Positions 30,563 to 41,381 of a stretch of 64,000 nucleotides of DNA are shown here, one piece after another. The DNA is from Venturia oleaginea. Taxonomy: Eukaryota > Ascomycota > Dothideomycetes > Venturiales > Venturiaceae. The stretch is taken from positions 868,001 to 932,000 of the forward strand of contig JABMLP010000012.1 in NCBI GenBank assembly GCA_013176395.1. The letters run 5' to 3'. The notes under the pieces were generated by a model. It was not told where the DNA came from. It saw only the letters and a list, made by a program, of their open reading frames with translations, and made no database searches. Position numbers and translations under genes: made by a program. Every line of letters begins with the position of its first letter. Position 1 is the stretch's first letter.

Positions 30563-32161
30563 CTATAACCGGAAGCGGTAATCCCATCTCGCATCCTCGA
30601 CCGTCCGGATCGCAGTAAAGGGACCATAGCCGGCATCGGTCTGGCAGTTCGGCAAGGTGTAGATCGTACATGAAGTAGCACCTTTGGAGCCAATTGAAAC
30701 CATACCTTGGGGAATGTTGGTACACGAGTTGAAACTGGTGCAGTGGTTGTGAGTACATTGGCCTTTGAACTTCGCTCCGGTGCAGTGGTCGATACAGGTT
30801 CCCAGCTGGCGGGTCGCAATGGACGAAGGAGAGTCTGTATGTGCCTCGATAGCCGCCGTCTCTTCTTCGCGAGTCTCGACCGTCTTCGCATTCGTCGGCT
30901 GGTATTTGTAGCTATGCCTCTTTCCCTGCAACAAAGATATCAAGTCGTCCACCCTACGGCGAATTTGAGCGTGCGAATTCCGCTCATCAATCTGGCAATC
31001 GCTAACCCGATAGACGTCGCACTCGATACCGTCACCAAAGCTAGTAGATCCCATGCCTGCTATAAAGTCTTCGTTGACATTTATGCATCGTCCGGGTTCT
31101 GCGCAATTTCCCCTCCAGCTCTTGCTATTCCAGCAATTCCGGTTTGGGAATCCTACGGGCTTGTCGCAGAAATCGATGCAGATGTCTAAGCCCTGGTTCA
31201 AGATCACCTTGTTCTCTGTGGATTGCACGACTGGGGGTGCCTCTCGTTTCTCAGTGTCTTTGCGTGTTCCATTCTCGCTCTTCTGAACATTAGCAATGTG
31301 AGGAGGATTCGCGAAGCAATCAAAGCTGTGTGCTCTACCATCATTCAGACCCCTTTTCATCAGTCCTGTGAAATCGCCCGTGCCCTTGACGATCCTAGCA
31401 CTCGACTTGAGTCCCTTGATGTCTCTACAATTGTGGGCTAACCAGACGTCGCAAGCGAAACCATCGTCGAAGTGTATAGCTGCCATTCCGCCTGGTAAGG
31501 GATCGCTGATGCTGTAGCATACGAGGGATTTGTAACAATCTTGCAAGTTTTCGCCGTACTGCTGGCTATCAGGGGTGTTGGACCACCTAACGTTGATGCA
31601 TCCGTGCTTCGAGATGTCCTCATCGTCGACCATGGACCTCACCGCTGTGGTTGTCAGGGCGGCTCGTTCCTTACTGACGTCATGTTCAAGTCCTTGGACA
31701 GGGCGACGGGTCTGTCCCTCGTAATAGCACCGATAGCTCTTCGCATTGGCCTTCAGCTTCGCCCCAATATCAGCAACGTTTCCATGAGCTTCGTACTGAG
31801 ACCTCAGTCCATGCTTTGTGCAATCGAGAGTAGTCCAGAGACCGCAAAAGACACCCTTGGGCATCTTGATCGTGGCCATCGAATCGTCGATTGGTCCATC
31901 TTCGGTGATGAGTCCTTGGATGCGGTTGCATTGGCGAGCTGGCCAGCATTGGTTTTTGAAGCAAATGCCCTCCTGGACTGAGTCAATACTGGTGCAGTAC
32001 TCAATGCAGATGTCCTTGGCCCGCGATGGGGAGCGGGAGTCGATTTTCGGAGATTCAAGGTAGTTGTCTAGCATGCCTTGACCGCCATTGCCGCTGTGGT
32101 CGACGAGGGCGTTGATGAATAGTGAGGTCAGTAGGACCACGGCCAAGCTGAGGAGCTTCAT
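30563..32161 (-). CDS. Secreted protein with four repeated cysteine-rich modules, 532 aa
   Basis: Start chosen at 32161 because MKLLSLAVVLLTSLFINALV is a signal peptide; the frame extends 36 codons further upstream but without features. No intron. Four modules of about 100 residues start near residues 50, 187, 326 and 453. Each has the pattern C-x2-3-C, a middle C...C pair, then F/I-x-x-G-x-x-C-x(7-8)-C. Examples: ICIEYC at 51-56, LDICIDFC at 325-332, LGTCIDHC at 453-460, each closing with a Cys pair such as CDVYRVSDC. Linkers hold dibasic sites (MKRG, EKREAPP), compatible with Kex2-type cleavage. No known family is recognised. Expected location is extracellular or cell wall. The 3' end is next to pogo copy 3 and a frameshift removes a fifth module. 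Confidence 0.8.
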   Translation of the reverse strand: MKLLSLAVVLLTSLFINALVDHSGNGGQGMLDNYLESPKIDSRSPSRAKDICIEYCTSIDSVQEGICFKNQCWPARQCNRIQGLITEDGPIDDSMATIKMPKGVFCGLWTTLDCTKHGLRSQYEAHGNVADIGAKLKANAKSYRCYYEGQTRRPVQGLEHDVSKERAALTTTAVRSMVDDEDISKHGCINVRWSNTPDSQQYGENLQDCYKSLVCYSISDPLPGGMAAIHFDDGFACDVWLAHNCRDIKGLKSSARIVKGTGDFTGLMKRGLNDGRAHSFDCFANPPHIANVQKSENGTRKDTEKREAPPVVQSTENKVILNQGLDICIDFCDKPVGFPNRNCWNSKSWRGNCAEPGRCINVNEDFIAGMGSTSFGDGIECDVYRVSDCQIDERNSHAQIRRRVDDLISLLQGKRHSYKYQPTNAKTVETREEETAAIEAHTDSPSSIATRQLGTCIDHCTGAKFKGQCTHNHCTSFNSCTNIPQGMVSIGSKGATSCTIYTLPNCQTDAGYGPFTAIRTVEDARWDYRFRL

Positions 32162-33426
32162 ACTGGCTCCTAAGCCCAGAGTATGAACGACGAAGTGATG
32201 GCCTGCGGGTAGTGAGCAATGGAGCAAAAAGGAAGAGAGAAGAGGGTCAATCACCGTTCGTGGGTGCAAGGCCGAGAAGTCGTATCAAAGGGTCCCGGTA
32301 AAGGGTGAGAGTGGTGAGTCGAGCGTGGCAAGCTGTGCAGGTCGGAGCTAGAGATGAATCTTGGGGTTGATTGAATCTCAAGGGTGGTGAAAGAGGATGA
32401 AGAAGTAAGAAGGTCGAGGGCAAATCTCAACTCTTTCGTAGGCGTTCGGACCAGTGACCCGAGTTCAATGTGTCGCCTTAGCACAGCCTTAAGCACTGTC
32501 TTGTGACCTGATGTGCAGATAACACTCTATCATTGGCTGTGATAAGCACCGCTGCTCTCCAACGGTGCCCTTCCTATATGTCTTTGTTTCCCATGCCAAT
32601 TGGTTATCCAGAACCACTATCAACACCGCTGTTGTCTTGTACTACCTTGGCAGGAAGCTTACCGTCAACACTTCTAACTACCACACGATCTTCTCGAGTA
32701 CCTACACCGATTATTCTCTCTAACATCGTCGCGGCGATCACCGCACTCTGCCCGGGTACCTAGTAAAACTTATGCAAAGAACTCAGAACATGCCATTCCC
32801 ATAGTTTCTCAACATCACACCTCAATCATCTGTATGTAGCCACCACCACAAAGGCATCAACTTTAGACCCTTGGAGAAGAGGCTCGAGACCAAGCCGATA
32901 AGATATCAAGCCCCTCCTTCCATCTCAAAGGCAGAACCTCCACATCCAAGCTCTATTTTTATAAACAGCTTCCTCATCCATATATACAAGTTTGACGAAG
33001 AAACATAATGAAGCTGCGTATTGAATCAAGCTCGTTGCCTATTCAAATCACCCCGTCATCAGGCTACCGACCCCCAGTTCACCACCAGGCGAGATAGTGA
33101 CAGTCCAACTTTCTTCGCCTCGAAACACGATCATTCACGATAAGTTCCAAAGAGCAGAGCCACGGTTGGCCATTCCGACTCACTACCCACTCTTCACCCA
33201 AAAACCAAGCTCTTTCTCAAGCATATATTGTGACCTCGTAAGAAAATATCCTGTCGATCCTCACCTTCATACAAACAAAAATCGCTAATGCATTCATGGA
33301 GGTATCTCTACAAAATGTGTACCCCACAGGAGACGCCCCATACCCTTTTGACCGCCATTCACCAAACCCACGAAAACCAGCTATTGACATAACTCGCGAA
33401 ACTTTCTTTAACTTCCCACACTTCAG
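32162..33426. other. Intergenic, about 1.27 kb
   Basis: Promoter side of the cysteine-rich gene and 3' flank of the next minus-strand gene. Only short motif-free ORFs were found. Confidence 0.5.
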
Positions 33427-35373
33427 CTATCTATCAAACCACCTCCCCCAACGCCCTTTCCTCCCCTCCGCGCCCGCATACGCCCTCTCCTTCTCCTCCC
33501 ACTTCCTCCTCTCCATCTTAGTCCTAGCACTATACGCCCTCGTAAATCTCCAAACCTCCGTATCTGCCAGATTCCATGCCTCAACCGCTTCCCGAACCAA
33601 AATCTGATGTCTCAATTTACTCCCAATCGTCTCTCTCAACTTCACCAGTCTACTCCTATCCAACCCCAATTCCTCCTGACTCAGCTGTGGACCTTCAGGC
33701 CTCGGGGGTTTGGGTCTGCGTTCAGGACCAGGGACTGGAGTTTCAGATTTACCATCGGACGTCCCATTTCGTGGGATCGCAAAACCAAAGATCCAATCTA
33801 AGTCTTCGTGGTATTCGCGTTCGGCTGTTAACCAGAGGGAATGCCAAATCCCCCAATCACCGGCTATAGCTTCTTTGAGTCTTGATACACGTTTAGAGGC
33901 ACTGACAGCGCTGCCTTGAAGATCTTTTGTTATGGCTGTGACCCACATGTCTCTCCCATCTTTCATGCCTAGTCTGCGGACGAAAGATGCATCGAGGGTG
34001 TCGCGGCCGTTTGTGAGAGCTGTTGTGGTGAAGGGATGGGGTACGGAACCGATGTTGAAGAGGCCGCTTTTGTTATTGAAGTTTGCCGGGGTTCTAATGC
34101 TGAGGGGGACACTGTCTACGCAGCTTTTGCATTTGGGTCTGTTTGGGGGGCAGGAGGTGGGGATGGGGTTGATGGGGCATTGTGTGAGGTTTCCGGCGAT
34201 TTCCATGGCGTTGGTTGTGAGGACTGTCATATGTAGTGGAAGTGGTTTGAGAACAGCGACGCCCTTGTCGAAGACACTTTGCCAGGTGGTCTGGAGATGA
34301 GCATTTCTGTAGTCGTTCAATTAGTATGGCACGATATCTCGAGTTGTACAAGGGATCCAGACAAACAAAGTAACTCACATCAACTCTCCGAGTAACCGCC
34401 ATCCCTTTGCTTGCTTGGCATTCTCCGTCGAGAAGAGGTTTTCGGCAACAACCTTATACTTCTCTTTGATAATCGGCGTATCATAGAACGCAACACCATC
34501 ATGCTTCTTATCAATCGTAAAAAGCTCCAACTCATCAAACACCGGATCAGCAAGCGAAGTGACCTTCTTCAACTCGTCCGGCTTCTTGATGACCTTCTCA
34601 ATCGCCTCATTGATCGCCTTCTTCTCCCCACAGAAAATAGCACTCTCCAGCCCCTGATACCTCGTTAACATTGGGAAACTCCCCCTTCGCAAAAAAGATA
34701 GCAGATTGTTATCATAAGCCGCCATCGGAAAAGCAAGCCAATTGCTCAAAATACCATCTCCCATATTGCCCCAAGCGAGCCATCGCAGAACCTCCACCTC
34801 AATCTTATCCTGCAACCCCAACAACTGCACCTTCCTATAGAGTGGATTATTGATTGCCTCTGCTCGTCCCAGCACCACAGGACGAAACCCTTGTGCCCAC
34901 CACGCCCTTCTCCATTGTAACAACAGTTTCTCCTCCGCAACTCTAACACTCTTCGCTTTCTTAGCCCCAGGACTAATCTCGTAGAAAGTAAAAATATTCG
35001 TCCTCTTCCTCAAAGGCGGTAAAACAGCTCTCCCCTCATCCAAAGTAACTTGACCCGAAAACGGATTCTTCCACCTCCAATCAGAATACCATTTTGCATC
35101 TCCCGTTGAACTGTTCTTTTGTATAGCCGGTTTGTGTGCTGCGGGAGCAAAGGGGTTGACTGAGTTCGGTATTCGTGGTAGAGATGGGTCTTTTAAGCTT
35201 TGAGGAAGGCGATCTGTTACTGCCGAGACGGCCGGAGGAACTTCGATGGAGTAGGTCGTAAGGATGGTTATGAGGGTTGCGAAGAAGGCTAGGAGGGCGA
35301 AGAGGACTTGGAAGCGGCGGGGAGGCATTTGGAGGGTTATGGGCCGGCCGCAGCACGTTCGCTGGGCAGGCAT
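33427..35373 (-). CDS. Conserved fungal type II membrane protein, 624 aa
   Basis: Two exons, 35373-34379 and 34306-33427, with a 72-bp intron (GTGAGT donor, ACTACAG acceptor) in phase 2. An alternative start is Met16. After a short basic N-terminus a single transmembrane helix (FQVLFALLAFFATLITIL) is followed by a ~500-residue lumenal-type domain. Conserved-looking segments are TFYEISPGAKK, WWAQGFRPVVLGRAEA, VLRWLAWGNMGDGILSNWLA and PMLTRYQGLESAIFCG. The region after the intron has closely spaced cysteines (CPINPIPTSCPPNRPKCKSC). The C-terminal ~60 residues are very basic/acidic. Topology and a motif like GRAEA suggest a Golgi or ER enzyme, possibly a glycosyltransferase, but I do not recognise the family and make no assignment. 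Confidence 0.85.
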
Positions 35374-35713
35374 GACTGCGGTTGTGAGAGATTCGGATTG
35401 AGGAAATGTGGTGGTCGATTATCGCCGGAGTATCATGGTTCGCGAGATTGAGTTGTCGTAGGAAATAAAAGTCGCGTGTGGTTGTGTTTCTGGTTAGGAG
35501 GGACTTTTTTTTGCGAAGGTGAGAGATTTGGGAGAGAATAGGGGCTCAGCGACGATATCGACATTCCACAGATTAGTACCTGTGGTAAATTCACAATTGA
35601 GCCTGACTTCGATGTTCAATCACATTTCAAATGTACTAGAGACCTAAATTCAATCGTACAGGGTGATTTTACATAGTTCCCGAGGTCAAGCTGTCTGGAA
35701 CGGTACACTACTT
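35374..35713. other. Intergenic, 340 bp
   Basis: Promoter side of the membrane-protein gene and 3' flank of RRG9. Nothing specific seen. Confidence 0.5.
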
Positions 35714-37204
35714 TTACAATATCCTCTCCGAAAATGGCTTGCGAAATCTAGCCTCGTCATAATCGGAAGATGCTCCTCTCCTCTGTGAAACAAATTTCTT
35801 CGTCCTGCCACCATATTTGTCGCTCGCATGTGCAGTTTTCTTGTATCTCGGTGCTACCCCGGACTCGCCGGCCTTTGCGACACCCATCTCACGCCATTTC
35901 TTGGGCGGCCTCACACCAAGTTCAGCCTGTTTAGTCCAAATCTTTTCGCCGCGACGCTGCCATCTCTCCTGTCTGTCCAGCACTTCTTCCTCACTTGGCT
36001 GCCATTTGGTTCGCAGGATTCTGCGGATCACCTCTGGGGATTGTTTGAACTGCTGTGCTAGAATTGGCGTTGAAAACTTGTCGGGATCAGATTTGTGCAT
36101 CGTGCGAATGGCTTCCAATGTATCTGGCGAGAGACGCTTCGGCGGTGCCCAGGCCTCGCCTCCAATCTTCCGTTTGACTGCTTCGTTCTGTACCATCCAT
36201 GGCTCACGCTTTGCGAATGGCTTATCAGATCTAGAACTGGATGCAAAAGGAGGCTTCGATCGGTCTCCACGGTCGTGAGATCGACGTGGTCGCTCAGTTG
36301 GATCGAAATCGCGACCAGCACTACGGTTGCTACGGCCATTGAAAACTTGTTGACGATCTGGTCTACTTGACGCGTTTTCATCGCCATTGCTGCGACTGTC
36401 CCATGTACGCCTGGCTGTGGTATCTTTTGTGCCATATTGTGGTCGACCTGAGCGCGGGGGAAATCCTTCGGCTGGCTTGGTGTAGCCTCCGTTACGATCG
36501 AAGTGGTTGCTCAGGAATTCCTGAGGGGTCTTATTTCTAGAAACCCAACTGTTGTCGTCTTTCGAATCGAATCTCAAGTTATGACTGTCCGGGCCCTCAT
36601 GTGTCTTGCCATGATTCTTCGTCCCCCGATTTGACCGTTCCAACTCATACTCCTCTTTGGTCTTGTAGGCTCTAGGCTTGTAATCGGGTGAATCCTTGCG
36701 GCGAACTTGAGCCCGGAATTTTGAAGTAAACACTTGAGGATCGACGTGATGAACCTCAAACCCCCTCTCCATCTTTGCGACTTTCCGCAGGGACTGCTTT
36801 AAATCTCGTCTCTCCTGCCGCCTCACTGGTTCCGCCCGCTTCTTCGCCATCTTCTCCCTGTCCCTTTTCGCCTGCTCTTCAGCCTTGATATCCATCTCGT
36901 CTGTCAGCGGTTTTCCGGCCGCGATTTGAGCCCTCCTAGCTTCTCTCTTTGCAACCTTTTCAGCCTTGCGTTGGGCCTTCAAGTAGGCTTCCGTTCCAGG
37001 TTTCTTCGCTTCTTCTTTCTCTCTCCTCCTCCGTTCCGCCCTTACAGCCTTCTTTCGTGCTCGGACTGGAGCGGCTGGTTCAGCAGTATGAAATATATTT
37101 CGGGTTTGATAAGACCCCCATTGTATGGCGGGTGGGGTTGGGCAACGATTGAAGATTCGGACCATAGGCCTGATGGACTTTATCTGGTGGAAAAGGCATA
37201 TCAT
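35714..37204 (-). CDS. RRG9: Required for respiratory growth protein 9 (RRG9/neugrin-like), up to 496 aa
   Basis: Single exon. Met1 at 37204 or Met14 at 37165 are both possible starts; the latter gives a typical mitochondrial presequence (Arg-rich, with RNIFHTAEP). A highly charged coiled-coil-like region covers residues ~45-150 and a disordered Arg/Ser/Asp-rich region ~170-330. The family signature is C-terminal: KREPWMVQNEAVKRKIGGE, WAPPKRLSPDTLEAIRTMHK, FKQSPEVIRRILRTKWQPS, RRGEKIWTKQAELGVRPPKK. In yeast, Rrg9 is mitochondrial and needed to maintain mitochondrial DNA and respiration. The protein is longer than yeast Rrg9 because of the central low-complexity insert. It is divergently arranged with the MpaB-like gene at 37658. 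Confidence 0.9.
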   Translation of the reverse strand: MICLFHQIKSIRPMVRIFNRCPTPPAIQWGSYQTRNIFHTAEPAAPVRARKKAVRAERRRREKEEAKKPGTEAYLKAQRKAEKVAKREARRAQIAAGKPLTDEMDIKAEEQAKRDREKMAKKRAEPVRRQERRDLKQSLRKVAKMERGFEVHHVDPQVFTSKFRAQVRRKDSPDYKPRAYKTKEEYELERSNRGTKNHGKTHEGPDSHNLRFDSKDDNSWVSRNKTPQEFLSNHFDRNGGYTKPAEGFPPRSGRPQYGTKDTTARRTWDSRSNGDENASSRPDRQQVFNGRSNRSAGRDFDPTERPRRSHDRGDRSKPPFASSSRSDKPFAKREPWMVQNEAVKRKIGGEAWAPPKRLSPDTLEAIRTMHKSDPDKFSTPILAQQFKQSPEVIRRILRTKWQPSEEEVLDRQERWQRRGEKIWTKQAELGVRPPKKWREMGVAKAGESGVAPRYKKTAHASDKYGGRTKKFVSQRRGASSDYDEARFRKPFSERIL

Positions 37205-37657
37205 CGCATTTGTAAAGATGTTTGTGTCGAAGCGCGGCGGACGTGAAAATTATTTGGCAAGCAGGATCCCTGAAATTAGCGTGTCCAGCTTTTGGCGGGA
37301 GCTTTTTACGCCCTGAGCGTACAGACAGCAACAACATCTTTTCCCATGTACAACGGTCTGTTTGTGGTTTACCAGACATGGTCAACGATACCGCGCAATC
37401 ACGCGACCATAGGCATGTTATATGAGACGATATGGCGAGTCAGGTTTATCGATGCTGCGTGCTGTGTGCTGCCGCTGCGTATAGAGGTCATCGACTCTTT
37501 TGGCATGGGTCTACACTACTAGTAGCCGGGAATATCATCATTTACTGCGCTGCTATCCTTTTGCTGTCTGGATATTCCTGCTTCGATCCTTCTACAAATC
37601 ATCGAGTCTTTTCCTCCTGGCGCTCCCTTTTCATTCAATCTATCCCCTCTTGCTATC
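37205..37657. promoter_or_regulatory. Divergent promoter region between RRG9 and the MpaB-like gene
   Basis: About 450 bp separate the two divergent start codons, so both promoters must lie here. No specific site was recognised. Confidence 0.45.
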
Positions 37658-39139
37658 ATGGCGTGGCCAAACCCCTTTCGCAGGAAGACCGCAAACACCG
37701 TCAAGTACATATGCATTCACATGTCAAACTGTTCATATACATCTCAATTCTAACTAAAGAATAGTGCTTGGGATTACACTTTCGATGTCACGCCAGAGCA
37801 TCCGACCCCAGAGTCTATGCACCCTCTCAAATTCACATACGACACACTCGCCGAGACATGCTACCAACGATTAAACGAGATAACACCGCCGCAAAACAAG
37901 AACCTACCACGGAATAATGCCCAGTTTACACAACATGTCAAAGAAGATGAGAAGAAGGCGCACAGAGATCTATACGTGCTTCTCAAAGATCACCATGGAG
38001 AAGACGAGACGCTGTCGAAATTGTGGAAAGAAGTCAATACCATCCCAGGATGGGTAGATTGGGATCAAATTGCCCGCGGCCAAGACGTCTTCTATCGCTA
38101 TGGCGGAGCCAACTTGACGGGTCTGGCATATCAGAGTCTACTGGGTGGTATGGGAGCAGCAAGAGTTGCCGAAACACTGGCTAGGACAGGCGGATTCTCC
38201 ACCAAAGTGGCTCGACGGAGACTCTACGAGACGACGCAACACATCTTACAATGCACCAAATCCCTCGAATCGATCCAACCAGGCGGCGACGGCTGGGCAT
38301 CCACGATCCGCGTCCGCTTGCTCCACGCCGCTGTCCGCGCAAGAATAATGTCGCTTCACAAAACCCGCCCGGAATACTACAACGTCGAAGAATGGGGCAT
38401 CCCTATAAACGACCTCGACTGCATCGCCACAATAGGAACATTCTCCTCGACTCTAATCTGGCTCTCCCTCCCCCGTCAAGGCATCTACCTCCGCCAGCAA
38501 GAAATCATAGATTACCTAGCACTCTGGCGTTACGTAGGCTATCTCATCGGTTCACCCACAGATCCCTTCTCCACGCCCGAAAAGGCAAAGAAGACAATCG
38601 AGAGTTTACTCTACTACGAGATTCGACCCTCTCCAACCAGCAAGATCCTAGCAAACAACATCATCCGCAGTTTGGAAAACCGTCCTCCCATATTCGCTTC
38701 CCCGGATATGCTCATTGCCTCTGCTCGATGGCTGAACGGGAATGAACTTTGCGATGCCCTAGGACTTATGCAACCCTCTTTATACTATTCCCTCCTGATG
38801 GCAGGTCAATGCACTTTCTACATGGTAATGTGTTATGCATACCGCTACGTCCCCTATCTCGACCGCAAGAAAATTGATTTCTTGAGGAGGGCATTTTGGG
38901 TTATGATTGTGGATAGTAAGAATGGACTTGAGGGGAAGGAAACGTTTTTTGAGTTCAAGTATGTGCCTGAATTTTCGACGGTGACGGAGATGGGTGAGGG
39001 ATATGTGGGGGCTAGGGAGGGGACTAGTATTGAGACGAGGAATTTGAGGTGGTTGCTTTGTGGGGTTGCTGGGTTGGGGTGTGTGAGTTATTTGGGGGCG
39101 AGGATGATGGCGGCTGTTGGGAGTGCGATTTGGAGTTAG
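37658..39139 (+). CDS. MpaB/rubber-oxygenase (DUF2236) family protein, 473 aa
   Basis: Exon 1 37658-37704 and exon 2 37765-39139, intron 60 bp (GTACAT, CTAACT-like branch, ATAG). The short first exon encodes MAWPNPFRRKTANTV. The DUF2236 core spans ~residues 110-400 with QDVFYRYGGANLTGLAYQSL, GGMGAARVAETLARTGGFS and STIRVRLLHAAVRARI. A C-terminal hydrophobic helix (WLLCGVAGLGCVSYLGARM) probably anchors it in the ER membrane. Family members include the heme-dependent latex-clearing protein and the ER-bound oxygenase MpaB of mycophenolic acid biosynthesis, which cleaves prenyl side-chain double bonds. The substrate here is unknown, and no biosynthetic cluster surrounds it. Confidence 0.9.
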
Positions 39140-39692
39140 GTGTTGGGCTGTGGAAGAGGTCGCGATGCAAATGATATGATTTCTGGCACGCGCGGAATTT
39201 ACGTACGCACGCTGATACTGGAATTCAGTTCAACACGTACCATTGACTGACGATCGATATCGATGATTTCTGGCAACATACTCTTTCGAATTTCCAGGAA
39301 TTTATTGATGTTAATCTTCGGTTGGCCAACGGCTACTTTTTCCATGACCTGGATGTGATGGATGGTTGGTATTTGAATATGCTGTGATGATTTGGATGAC
39401 GGCGTAGTCTATCGGTATCCTTCTTGCGTGAGTCCAGTCTTTATTCTTGCGCTGTAAATACAAATGTAAATATACACCACAACACAATCGAATCGTTACT
39501 TCTTGGTTGTACACACTATCCCTACCCTCATCCACTTAGAGCTGAGCAAGAAGCATAAATATGCAACATGCATACGGTCCTACCACACATCTCAGGTCAC
39601 AATAGGACTGTAAGCTATACCTCTTCCCATTCTTTGTTCCCATTCTTTCCGGAACCTTGGAGGTGGACAGGTGGACGACTAGCGAGAGCGAG
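39140..39692. other. Intergenic between convergent genes
   Basis: About 550 bp between the convergent MpaB-like and F-box genes. Both 3' ends face in; nothing else seen. Confidence 0.55.
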
Positions 39693-41381
39693 TTACTTCG
39701 AGCATGGCGTTTGATCTCTCCAATAGCTTTCCGCGAATTTCACGAATTTCTGAATCAGTACTATACCCCAAAACCACTCCCGCTCTTGCAAAAGTCTGTT
39801 GCAGATCTTCCCATTCCGTGACACGAGTGACTCGAAGGGCAAGGTATCCAGAAAGATACCCTTCAAGTCAGGAAACCAACCCTGCTCTTTTTTACCCAGC
39901 AAATGGCGTAGGAACGGCAGTCCATCAGAGCCAGGAAATCTGTTTACTGCCAAGTGCTGTATAGTGGGCGGAAGCGCGTCCGCAAGATCTAATTTCGAGG
40001 GTCCTAACTCGTGGAGTCGTTCTGGTTCAATGTAGAATCCTTGAGAGAGTGGCTCGCCGACGTCGGCACCGTTCATGATGTCTGGTTGATAACGTACTAT
40101 CGTTAAGTGGTCGAGTTCCACGACTTTGAGCTTCTTGAAATCTCTGATGGAACAATGAGTCAATTCTTCAAACATCTGCGTTTGTTGTCAGCATCATGGG
40201 CCAAGTACTCTTCAGTTGTGTCTTGTGGGTAAGATACCACGGAGAAGTCTTTTCTCGTCTGAAAGCAGACCTGACCATGTATTCTTCTGGACGGAAAGTT
40301 TCTAGGGACAGAATGTCGGCTGTTCGTCGAAAAGAAATGCCAAGTAGGTATGGTCATCAACATTTGAACTACAGTGTTCATCTGTGACTTGCGTGGACAC
40401 TGCTACAGAAAGCCTGCATGCACTTACGCCATCTTCTTCGCCATAATCAAATTTCAAGGTCTCCAGAGAATGGCCTGCATGCTTCAATAGCACAGCCATC
40501 ATTCCGTACGGATCACAGTCCGCGTCGCCTACAATAAGCCCGCCGTGTTCATATGAGAAGTATTCCAGGTTCTGAGTGATTTCCATCAGCTGGTCGAAGG
40601 CGCCCAGCTCGATGCAGCTATTCGGAAAGTTCAACGCGGTGACATTCGACTTCGGGTCCAAGTCGATTTCAAAGTCCTCACCCGCATCAATCATATGGGC
40701 ATTGATCGTCCGAACGGAGGGAAGGCGCATAAATGCAACGACCCGATCCAGGCCCATTCCACCTTCTGTGTCCCAGTGCTCGAGATTTACAGTCCACAAT
40801 CTGGTGAGAAACGGCGAATTTGCTGGTTTCTCAAATCCTGTGATGAACCGAAGAAAGTCCTCCTCATGGCCATTGTCGACATATGTCATATCTCTAATAT
40901 TTGGCAATTGGCAAAGCAGCAGGGCGTTGAAAGGGTCGTCATGGCCGCTCTCAAAAGATGCCGGATCGAATGGAAGCGACTCAAACCCGTGCATTTGTAT
41001 CATGTCATTGAGCAGTTCCGATGGAGGAACGATCGCATCATCGGGCACATCCCAGGTCTCTCTAACCAAGGGATCGTAGTGCAGCTGGTGCGCTTCTCCA
41101 AACTCGACCGCACGTACGTGATAGCGGATCCTTGGGTCTTTCAAAAGTTCGTCAAGTACAGCCCAGACGTTGGTACCTCCATTCTCACTGCTCGAGATCG
41201 TCAAAGTCTGATATTTCTCCGAGAGTGCTCGATGTTCCTGCATCAGTCGTGAAGAGACTGACTGAAGTGTCTTGCAAGTAGAGGACGCACTGCAGAAGTC
41301 CGTGGGGTCCAATATGTTGTCGAAAATCAGCTGGATCAGTTCAACAGGCAGACCAACGAAGGGTGATCGCGAATTCGACAT
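39693..41381 (-). CDS. F-box protein, about 511 aa
   Basis: Start chosen at 41381 (MSNSRSPF), directly before the F-box (VGLPVELIQLIFDNILDPTD...CKTLQSV, residues ~6-45). The frame upstream to 41480 adds 33 residues without features. Best model: exons 41381-40373, 40319-40276 and 40175-39693. The 100-bp intron (GTCAGG to CGCAG) joins EEYM to MFEELTHCSIRDFKKL and is well supported. The 53-bp one uses a weaker GTAGTT donor; a stronger GTAAGT at 40427 gives no open frame. The rest shows leucine-patterned segments typical of LRR-like substrate receptors (LKKLKVVELDHLTIVRY-type). F-box proteins bind Skp1 in SCF ubiquitin ligases; the target is unknown. Confidence 0.8.
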
